Of a stretch of DNA of 64,000 bases, positions 12,325 to 21,800 are shown piece after piece. Below the pieces are notes generated by a model. The model ran no database searches, was not told the origin of the DNA, and saw only the letters and a list, made by a program, of their open reading frames with translations. A program made the translations under genes and the position numbers. Position 1 is the stretch's first letter. Each line of letters starts with the position of its first letter. Source of the stretch: Tiliqua scincoides (Eukaryota > Chordata > Lepidosauria > Squamata > Scincidae); NCBI RefSeq assembly GCF_035046505.1, contig NC_089821.1, forward strand, positions 170,083,531 to 170,147,530, read 5' to 3'.

Positions 12325-13734
12325 CAGTGGAGTATCTAGCGGGGTTGGGGGGCGGTCCACCCTGGCTACCACCCTTGGGGGGTGACACCACAAATGCCCC
12401 AACATTGCAGAGGTTCGGAATTACCCCATTATACTATATATCGTTGGATGTGGAATTTCCAGTGGAATGCAATGGAAAAAAACGGATTGAAATAACACCT
12501 TTCCATAAAAAATTATGGCCAAAAAACCGGAAACAAAAAAATGCATGGAACCCTATGGAAAATGAAACCGAGCCATATCACATGTTTACTTGCAAGTAGG
12601 CGAACTTGCCATAGTTTGTGGAAAGGGCAGACTGAGAGGAATCCAATGACATCAGAATGGTTCCTATCCAATTAAAGCTGCACCCCAAAAATCACCCAAA
12701 ATGGAAGTCCCTTCTTCCACGCAGATGAACGTATTGAGCCCTATGGAAAGCGAAAGTAAGCCACACGGTCAGGTTTACTCGCGAGTAAGCAAACGTGCCT
12801 TGGCTCCTGGTCAAGTCACGCAAAGGGAAATGCAAGGCTGACTGCATGGTCCCAATCTGATGAAAGTGGAACTCAACGAATGTTCCAGAAGGCAGTTCCC
12901 CCTCCCCGCCCCAAAGAATGAAACATGCTTCAGCTGGTAAGGTCCATTTTATTTGTTTTTAGGCTTGTAAAGCCAGGTGGGTCCTGATAGTGCTATGCTT
13001 GAAATATAAGAATTTACACTGAACTGGGCACTGGGGAGGGTTGAAAATCTCACTGATATTTTTGTGGGGGGAGGGTGTTCTTTCCGGCAGGCCACAGAGA
13101 AAATTCACTTGGTGAAACAGGGCTGGCTTCCCCTTATTTATCTATTTGTTTTTCTTTAATTATTTATAATAATTTATTTTATTGTGCTTGATTATGTCAC
13201 TTCCAGCCATGACATCATTTCCAGTGGGTCCTGGACAGATTGTCATTCTAAAAAGTAGGTTCCAGTGTTCAAAGTTTGAGAACCACTGCCTTAACTCAAA
13301 ACAGGTCAATGAGACATTCTTGGGGGGGGGGGGGGTGACACCCTAGTGACCAAAATTCTGGAAATCATGGCTTTTAGGAATAATACCATCATGTTATATA
13401 CCATTTGATGCAGAATTTCATTCGTTGCTTGTGGGGAAATATTCACTGCATTTATTTTTCTGGCCATTATTATTATTCATTTCAAATCCTGAGCTGCTTA
13501 GAGGAAGGGCGGTTTAAAAATGTGAATGAATGATTAATAATTAATTTAATAATAATAATAAATAATTTATTATTTATTAATTATTGTTATATAATAATTA
13601 TTATATATTATATATTATATATAATTATTAATTAACTATTAATTAATAATTAATAATAATATTAATTAATTATGTCATATGGGGTGACAAAAATTTATGG
13701 GCCCTGGGTGTCAAATGACCTAGCTACGCCCCTG
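12325..13734. mobile_element. Large non-autonomous hAT element (1410 bp) with perfect 8-bp duplication
   Basis: The left end CAGTGGAGTATCTAGC and right end CCTAGCTACGCCCCTG form terminal inverted repeats. The flanks are CTCTCTCT at 12317-12324 and 13735-13742. Gene B at about 25185-25205 reads through the target without the element. No transposase ORF is recognisable. The interior includes a nested piece ending GTTTGAGAACCACTG (about 13200-13292), long G-runs and an AT-rich tract. Related copies are at 45836-46319 and 49175-50815. Confidence 0.75.
13500..13676. repeat. AT-rich palindromic low-complexity tract
   Basis: Almost pure A/T with many interleaved ATTAATTA and TAATAATA units that can fold on themselves. 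It lies inside the large hAT element and is absent from the copy at 49175-50815, so it probably expanded locally. Confidence 0.7.
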
Positions 13735-14224
13735 CTCTCTCTTTTCAACCAACTTATCACGTCTTTCATGACATGCATAAGTCCAGCAGCACAAGAAACC
13801 AAAGGTCTGACTACTCCCTTTGAGCAAACCCTCTGTTATTTGCCTTCCTTGTCCCCCTATTCTCCTGAGACTCTACATTGCTCTTTTTAGACCTATATTT
13901 TACAAGGTGCATGTAGTGACTTTTTTTAATATAGAGAGATGGATAAATTACAGAGCTGTCCACCACTGCCTGGTAATACCTTGATTGGGAGCAACCAAGT
14001 GGGAAAAGACATAACCTTCAAATACCAAGTTTTCCAGAATAAATCATCAGCAATGCAATGTAGCACTTGCACAGTTAATCAAAAGAAGAGCACAAAAAAG
14101 CTGGTCATTGTGTATGAGGAAGAGTCCAAAGCCTGCCTTTTACACCAGATGTAAATCACCCCCACCCCCAGACTGCTTTCTTTGAGAAAGAGTTCTGAAA
14201 AACTCTCACAATTCTTGCCATCTC

Positions 14225-14316
14225 ACAGCCCAATCTTATGCATGTCTACTCAGAAGTAAGTCTCATTAAAGTCAATGGGACTTACTCCCAGGAATGTGTG
14301 AATAGGATTGGGCTGT
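14225..14316. mobile_element. Short palindromic MITE-like repeat, 92 bp
   Basis: ACAGCCCAATCTTATGC at one end and ATAGGATTGGGCTGT at the other, with an inner palindrome AAGTAAGTC/GGGACTTAC. The whole unit could form a hairpin. Relatives in this window lie at 19102-19192, about 21163-21245, about 29850-29915, 33515-33615 and 50146-50313. Confidence 0.6.
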
Positions 14317-14470
14317 CACAGTCTTCATTGGTTCTAATAAATCTGCAACCAGACTGTGGCACTAGGATGTGCTTTAATGACCAGGCACAGCTACCTGTGT
14401 GTGCAGGAGAGAGAGTTAATCAGCAAACAAAGATTTGATTAAACAGGTCAAGTACGCTCTATAGCTAATG

Positions 14471-15376
14471 TTGTTGTTCAGTCATGGGCAGCCCAATCCT
14501 GAGCTGCGGGACCTGGCAGCTCCCTCACAGGCTCCTGCTGGATCCAGAGCCTCCCGCACTACTGCAGGAGGCTCCTCAGGAGAAGGGGAAGTTCGTCCCC
14601 TTCCCCTGGGTAAGGGAAGCAGCCCTGCAATGGGGCTACTCACTTTAGTGGTGACTGTTTGGTTGCTGCTAAAGTGAAGGCACTCGTATAGGGTGCACAG
14701 CACTCCACGAGTGCCTAGGATTCTGAGGAGCTCGGCTCTGCGGGTCCGCCTCCCCTCACCCCCCTGGAACTCCCCCGACCATGCCTCCCACCTCCCCGGA
14801 ACGCCTCCCCCATGCCCCGACCACGCCCCCATTCCCCATTCCACAGCCCGGCGGTCACAGGCACCGCCGAGCCGCGGAATGCAGGCGCCCACTGGGCAAT
14901 GGCTCAGCACCGGCCGGAGCTGAGCCAGCTCTGGCAGGAGCCCGGTGGTAAGCCCCACAAACATGCCTTATGGCGCAGACCACAGGATTGGGCTCTAAAT
15001 CGTGTCCAATTCTTTGTGACCCCAAGGACCACAGCACGCCAGGCCCCCCTCTCTACCACTAACTTCTGGAGTTTGTCCAAATTCATGTTCATTGCCTCGG
15101 TGACACTATCTGACAATCTCATCCTCTGACATCCCCTTCTCTTTTTGCTTTCAATTTTTTCCAGCATCAGGGTCTTTTCTAAAGAGTCCTCCCTTCTCAT
15201 GAGAGTCCTCCCTTCTCATGCTCCCTTCTCAAAGCTTCAGCAAACGAACAGTCAGGGTTGATTTCTTGTAGGACTGACTGGTTTGATCTCCTTGCAGTCC
15301 ACGGGACTCTCAAAAGTCTTCTCCAACACCATAATTCAAAAGCATCTATTCTTTGGTGCTCAGCCTTCCTTAATAC
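14471..15376 (-). mobile_element. Bov-B (RTE) LINE 3' end, interrupted by a GC-rich MITE
   Basis: The minus strand encodes a Bov-B C-terminus with QRMRLSD, KLVVERGAWRAVV and VTKNWTRF, ending GACTGAACAACAA on that strand. It is flanked by a perfect 10-bp duplication ATAGCTAATG (14461-14470 and 15377-15386). The gene B paralogue has a single copy of this target near 25421. A 19-bp tandem duplication with GGGAGGACTCT lies near 15185-15225. A MITE occupies 14486-14995. Bov-B is known from squamates and, by horizontal transfer, ruminants. Confidence 0.85.
14486..14995. mobile_element. GC-rich MITE-like element inside the Bov-B LINE
   Basis: About 510 bp between GCAGCCCAATCCTGAG and AGGATTGGGCTCT, splitting the Bov-B 3' end. 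It is much richer in G and C than its surroundings, with C-rich runs. A second copy is at 28283-28836. The insertion must be younger than the Bov-B insertion, which is itself younger than the A/B duplication. Confidence 0.7.
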
Positions 15377-15572
15377 ATAGCTAATGTATTAAATACTAAA
15401 TTATCTGCAATAACCCAGGAAGAAAGGCAGGTGCCAAGGAAGGCAATAAACATTAACTCACCACACACTTCAACCTTAAGAAGCTATCATTCCTCCCCTC
15501 CAGCCCATGCAATGTCCCCCACAGCTTCACATGAATGATTTGCTAAATTATTCTCTGACCACAAATACGAAC

Positions 15573-15645
15573 CTTGTGGAATTCCTGGACACAGCAAGTT
15601 TGTCTTAAACAAGAGGGTGAACTTGGCTGCCTCAGGGTTATAAAA
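15573..15645 (-). promoter_or_regulatory. Promoter TATA box and noncoding exon 1 of gene A (candidate)
   Basis: On the minus strand GTGGAGCTTCAGAG precedes TTTTATAA (15645-15638). About 65 nt later there is a donor, CACAAG then GTTCG, with the exon ending at 15573. Gene B has the same block with matching length, and gene C a diverged version. Alpha GST genes have a noncoding first exon, so transcription probably starts near 15610 and splices about 4.1 kb to the acceptor at 11457. The start site itself is inferred. Confidence 0.6.
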
Positions 15646-15985
15646 CTCTGAAGCTCCACCTTGTGACAGGAGGAGCCAGCCTCTCCTTTTGCTTTTGTAA
15701 ACACCCCTCTCTACACAAGGGAAAAAAACCACCCATCTATAATGCCTCTGCTGTGCGAGTTCTCATCTCCAACATCACTGTCCTACTAAGTAACCCACAA
15801 TGGAAAAGGCTTCCTCACATGCATGAGATAGCAACACTCAGTTTATCTCAAGCTTGGGGTAAATGTCCATATTCCTGTGTTTATACAGGTGACTGGGTCC
15901 CAAGTATGGAATTTGCCCCTCCCTGGAAAGGCCCTACCCCAGCTGGAGTGAAGAGCACATGTTCCATTGGCAAGATACATACAAT

Positions 15986-16488
15986 TGGCCCTGTCATAAG
16001 AATGTAAGAACAGCCCCACTGGATCAGGCCATAGGCCCATCTAGTCCAGCTTCCTGTATCTCACAGCGGCCCACCAAATGCCCCAGGGAGCACACCAGAT
16101 AACAAGAGACCTCATTCTGGTGCCCTCCCTTGCATCTGGCATAGCCCATTTCTAAAATCAGGAGGTTGCGCACACACACATCATGGCTTGTAACCCGTAA
16201 TGGATTTTTCCTCCAGAAACTTGTCCAATCCCCTTTTAAAGGCATGCAGGCCAGATGCCGTCACATCCTGCGGCAAGGAGTTCCACAGACCAACCACATG
16301 CTGAGTAAAGAAATATTTTCTTTTGTCTGTTCTAACTCTCCCAACACGCAATTTTAGCGGATGTCCCCTGGTTCTGGTGTTATGTGAGAGTGTAAAGAGC
16401 ATCTTTCTATACACTTTTTACTTCCCATGCATAATTTTGTATGTCTCAATCATGTCCCCCCTCAGGCGCCTCTTTTCTAGGCCCTATT
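15986..16488 (-). mobile_element. CR1/L2-type LINE 3' end
   Basis: The minus strand encodes [20 protein letters not shown] and [12 protein letters not shown] motifs of the reverse transcriptase C-terminus, then the 3' UTR and a short tail. It is 5'-truncated and close in sequence to 1288-2200 and 44527-44840. Confidence 0.8.
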
Positions 16489-16638
16489 TTTTTGTCATTT
16501 TAACCCATGCACCAAACAGTGAATCTTGCCTTCATCGAGTAAAATTTCAAGGGTTTTTCTTGGGGGTTTTAAAGTATTCACATCATATTTGGTATTAAAA
16601 GTCTAATACCTCCTGACTTGGGTATCTCAGTGAGTGGG

Positions 16639-16817
16639 GGGCCCAGTCCTATCCAACTTCCCAGCACTGGTGCAGCTGCAATGCAGCACCGAGGGAAGGG
16701 AACACATGTCCCCATACCTTAAGAGAGTCTCTGTGATCGCCTCCCCACCACAAAATACAGAGCACACTCCATTGGTATGGCTGCACTGGGACGGGAAAAT
16801 TGGATAGGACTGGGCCC
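16639..16817. mobile_element. Short MITE-like element, about 179 bp
   Basis: Ends GGGCCCAGTCCTATCCAAC and TTGGATAGGACTGGGCCC form a nearly perfect terminal inverted repeat. It belongs to the same family as 20106-20261, 23812-23980, 28919-29097 and 41111-41311. The target duplication is obscured here. Confidence 0.7.
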
Positions 16818-18621
16818 TGAGTTAGCCCACGCCTTTCAGAAAAGGTTTGCTGAATGCAGAAGTCTGCAATCCTATTGTGTATAACCAAAGCTTGCTTCAC
16901 CCAAGGATACCTTTTGCTGAAATTGTTTTAGTTGAAAGCCAAAAGCAGCTTTCCTTAGGTTATGTGCTAATGAACCATCAAGCTGCAGAAGGGCACTGTG
17001 AGATGGGACTATTTTCCCATAAAACGATTCTTGCAGCTCATTAGAGTGCAGACTCTTCCACGACATCTTCAAATTACACTACAAAGTTAGTCAGTAGAGA
17101 ACAAAGTTCAGTCCTCTTGCTCTGGAACAGGCTCCTTGCTTCTTATCTGTGCATTATTGTCCTTGGGGTTGATTGCTTCTTTCAGGCTCAAGCCTGCAGT
17201 TTTAATATGCAACTTGAGAATGGCTATGCTCCAGACCAGGTTATAAACCAAGGCGAAAGTGTCCAGTTTGTTCACTCTCTTTCATTCACAATGAATTGCT
17301 TTGATTAACTCTAATCAAGCTTTATCTGAACCCCCTCAACTCAGTTTATACAGCTGGGCCCTCTTTATCTGTGGGGGTTTGGTTCCAGAACCCACGTGGA
17401 TGAGAACTTCAGTGGATGTTCAAATTCACTTACCCTGCTGTAGCCACTGTTTTGCACCTGGTGGACCTGGGGGCTCTCACAGAAAAACCCTTCCTGTGAG
17501 TCTGGGTTTTGCTCACCCCCTTTTGAAGCAAGCAGACAACTACAGCTGGCCAGTTTCCCTGCTTTCAGGACACAATGGAACCTGGGTTCCTACCCCTTCC
17601 CTTGCCACAGAACACAGGAGCTGTCTCCTAGGATCTGCGTCTGATCCACATCACAGCAACAGCTGCCCATTCTCAGTAAGCCCAGTCTGGGATGCAAGCC
17701 AATGAAGGAGTGCCTGGACTGCGAATCAGTCCTGTTCTGTGAATCCCTGACAATTGAGATTTAAAATCCTTGAGACTGAGAATCCCTGTTCTCTCTCTCT
17801 CTCTCTCTCTCTGTTTGCTTTGCCTTTCTTACCACCTCCCCGCTAAGTTTTATTTCCTTTGATAGGTTTGCCGTTTCTCTTGGGTGAGAAGCAGTTTTGA
17901 AAAGAGACTGGATCTCCAGCAGCAGGCCCTCTCCCCATCAACAAAAAATACTTGGAAGGGGAGGAGAGCTAAGCAAAACAACAACATGGAGCAGGGATCT
18001 CAGTGCAGAGTGGGAGACCCAGAGTGGGAGTAGTAGAAAAACTACTTCTTCCCCAAGAGAAACAGCAACCCCATCGATGGAAAGGGGGACGAACTGAAGG
18101 GAAGGCAGACAGACCTCAGTTCTGCCCTCTGCTCTCCCCCCATTCTTTTTCCCTCTCTCCTTCCCTGCCCCCCCACCACAGAAAAACAAACCCACTGTTC
18201 TTACTCAGTCAGATTGCCCCCAGCTCCAAGAAGGAACAGCTGGGCCTCTCCTATTTTCAGCAGGAAGAAGAGGGCGTGGGGAAGCCCACAAAACTGGCCA
18301 GTAGCCAAGTGCTTAATCTGCATTTTGCTCAGAGCCTTTGAAGGGGAGGCAAGGGCAGAGGCAAGGGAAGAGTATACTCTTCCATACTTCTTAAAGTATA
18401 TGTCATCTTTTTAGTAAGAAATTAGGGGAAATTTAGACAGTGAGCTCACCCCATATTTGATGCTGTAGTGGAAAGAGGTTTCTATAGAAATTTGGCACTT
18501 TGGTACTTTCTTTGGATGGGAGGATAATCTGGCTGTGACACTGGTTGCCCCATTGGCTGCTGTGGCTGCTCTGGTCACACCCGTGCCATGCCCCTGCTAA
18601 AATACATAAGCTGCAGCATAT
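16818..18621. other. Intergenic stretch between genes A and B, no gene seen
   Basis: Mostly unique-looking sequence without a supported ORF. It includes a block at about 17350-17420 resembling a TcMar-Tigger end (GGGCCCTCTTTATCTGTGGG), a (CT)n run at about 17785-17812, and purine-rich sequence near 17900-18100. Possible downstream regulatory DNA of gene B cannot be judged from sequence alone. Confidence 0.4.
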
Positions 18622-18627
18622 TTTATT
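18622..18627 (-). promoter_or_regulatory. Poly(A) signal of GSTA gene B
   Basis: AATAAA on the minus strand about 205 nt after the stop of gene B, in the same position as in the paralogous 3' UTR of gene A. Confidence 0.6.
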
Positions 18628-18832
18628 GCATTGTAGTACGTGTATTGTCTGACATGGTATGGTACAGACATTTTCACTTTTTAAATCTTGGCGTTCTGTA
18701 ATTAAGTTTCCCACGGTGTAGATTTAACTTGTTCCTGCTTGTTGCAGCCTTTGCAGTGATCTGAAATACGCACTTGCTCCATTTCAATATGGTTGAAGCG
18801 CAGGTATGGGGGCCATAATCCTAGTGGACTAC

Positions 18833-21800
18833 TCAGTGGAATGCTTTAATGGCTTCTGCCGCTGTTTTTGCATCCGTTGGCGGCTTTCTAAGGCTACCAG
18901 GCTGCAGGAATTTCTTAATTGTGGGGATATTGCTCATTCTTTCTTTAAAAGCCTAAAAAAGTGAGACAGACAGAAAAACATTTTAAAGCAGGAATATAAC
19001 TATTTTGTAGCACCACCTTTGAATATTTGTTACCTGTACCATGTTTACGGTTCATTCGTTATGACTTTATTCATGGATGTGGGCTTCATAAGTCCTAAAG
19101 ACTGCAATCCTAACCACACTTTCCTGAGAGTAAGCCCCATTGAACAAAATAGAACTTACTTCTGAGTAGACCTGGTTAGGATTGTGCCCTTAGCCTTTCA
19201 AATCCTTTAGCCTTTGTGCCATAGGCCTTCACAGCACTGTTCTGAATCTGTGTCAGCCAGACCACCTATGAAACTGCCTTGCACTGAATCAAATAGCAAA
19301 CCCATGATCTACTGTACTTAAAGTTCTCTATCACACTGACTGACAGTGGCTCTTCAAGGTTTCAGGCAAGGGTCTTTCCCCGTTCTACCTGAAGACACCA
19401 GGGACTGAATCACTGACTTTCTGCATACAAGGTGCCACGGAACTATCACCCCCAGCATAATGGGTTGTGGAGGTGGCTTTACTGCCTATACTGCTCTTCA
19501 CTCCTATGAAAGAGCAGGCTAGATGTAGAAACCTTTTTGAAAGGAATCCTTCTGTGATTTTAACTGTTACAATGGGAATCATTTCAAATAAGAAAACTCT
19601 ACCTGCAAACCTGACTTTTAAATAAAAAAAACTAGAACAGCCCCCAGACACTCACACACATAATTACTTATTTTATCCTCAATCAGGTTATTTTGCAAAC
19701 ACCCAATATCTGAATTCCAAAATAAAATGCATAAACAGGTGTGACTTAGGTGTAGGCTTATTCTGGGGCACTACAGTATGGGAAGAGCAGTGGTGGTGTG
19801 TGGTGTGAACATGACGACTGGAGGTTCCAGGGACCACAGCAGAAGGGCATTAAGGGTTGTGCTCATAGATGCACAGCCTCCATTGAATTAATAGTGCAAC
19901 CCTTTGTGGGAAGGTGAGTTCTGTGCACCAGGCTGTGCATATCTAAGAAAATTCACCAGATTGGGATGAGGGTTTGTGACCTTGTGATTCAGTGTTATAC
20001 AGTCACAGTGAACACTTTTCAAGCCCTGGGTACTTTCACTATAAATATGGTGTGAATCAAAAGTGTTACAGTGGCATCCCATGTATACCTGGGGAAAATG
20101 AATATGGGCCCAATCCTATTCAACTGTCCAGCGCTGATACAGCTGTATCAGTGGGGTACATGCTGCATCCTGCAGTGGAGGGGCAGTGACAGAGGCCTCC
20201 TCAAGGTAAGGGCTGCATTGCAACTGCACTTGAAGCTACAAAGTTGGATGGGATTGAGCCCTGTAGCATTAAACTTCCTGCGGCTTGACTCGAGTGCTGA
20301 TGGAAGAACAGAAACAGCCAACTTATTTTCTTATTATTCTCTCTGGGGTGTCCCTGCTCTCAGTGCGCTGCTCTTTGTTGCTGATATGTCTGGAGAGCAC
20401 AAGGTAGCCCATATAAACATGCAACGGCTGCTGTCCTGGACAACCTCTTCTCTTAACCAGTGCTTAAGGGACAGGTTGCTTACCTTTAGGAGAGGGAATT
20501 TGGAAAGACTGTCAGCCTTCACCTCTTCTACCATTAAAATGGTCTCAAGCAATTGAACATCTGCTCTACTCAAGGTGTTTCCAACGAGATAGTTCTGTCC
20601 ATGATTTTTCAGAACCTAGAATACCGGAAACAGCTTAGTAAGCATGCAGTTCTCTAGGTCAGAGATCTCTATACTCAGGCCTGCAGGGATCTCCAAACTC
20701 AGGACTGCAGCTTGCAACTGGCCCATGCCTGGCCTTCGCTTGGCACCATGGATGATGGAAACAACAAAGTCAGCTCAGCTGTCAATAACTGATGGAGGAG
20801 GAGTCAGGGCAAGGAGGTGAAGTACAAGAGGTCGCAGGGAGAGGAGGAGGCAAATGAAGGAAAGAGAAGAGAACAAAGGATTGAAGAGAAACTGAACAAG
20901 TGGAGAGGAGAGGTTTGAGGAAGAGGAGAGAAGCGCGAAGGAAAAGGAAAGGAAGAAGCTGGACAGGGAACAAAAGAAGCAGCAGTAGGTGGAGGGAGAA
21001 GGGTGAAAATAGCCCCAACAGTGCCTCAGCTATCAGGAACTTTAGAAACAGTGGATGAAGGAAATGATATTGGATACCATATTACAGCAGGTATGATCAG
21101 TATTATCGAGAATGTTTACCAATGATTAGAACTGTTAATTGAGGTTCAGCGATACCCTCCTTATGCTATCTTATGCACACTTACCTAGAAGTAAGTCTCA
21201 CTGAACAGAATGGGAATTAGTTCAGAGTACATGTGCATAGGTTTGTGCTGGTAATGGCTCCTGGCCACTTACCTTTTCAAAGACTGGAAAGTATCGGGTG
21301 GAAGACCTTTCAATGATCAGTGCTTCATCCTTCTCCCTTGTGTCAGCTGGTTTGAAAGGAACCATCATAATCAGTTCATTTAAATCCATAGTAGCTTCAC
21401 AATACATATCGATTCTGAAAAAAAGAGTGTTGGCATCAGTCTGGGCAGCTGGTTAGCAGCTTATACCTTGCTCTTGTAAATTCAACATGCTCCAACTTTA
21501 GGATAAGAAAAAGACTACTTCTTCCACATTGGACACACTCTTTCCTCTAACTTAATTACAATATTATTCTGAACTAAATCTATCTATAGATAAACAATAC
21601 TACCTGTCTAAATATTCTTCAAATCAGTAGCTAGGGGTGTGTGCAAAACACTAAGTTTTGCAGGGCCCCTCACCACAGTGTGCAAGTGGCCCCTGTCCTT
21701 CAGAGCCATTCTTAGGCCACTAGAGCAAAACAGAGGCTAACTGATATTAGCAATGTTGAGTTCCAAGCGTTTCAAATGTTGCAATCCTGACAGTAAACCT

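Noticed and set aside
14482-14964. 160-codon minus-strand open frame
   Set aside because: It falls in the GC-rich MITE, where stops are rare for compositional reasons, and the protein shows low-complexity Gly/Arg/Pro runs.
17785-17812. Regulatory GAGA/CT element
   Set aside because: A plain (CT)n run with no other evidence for function.
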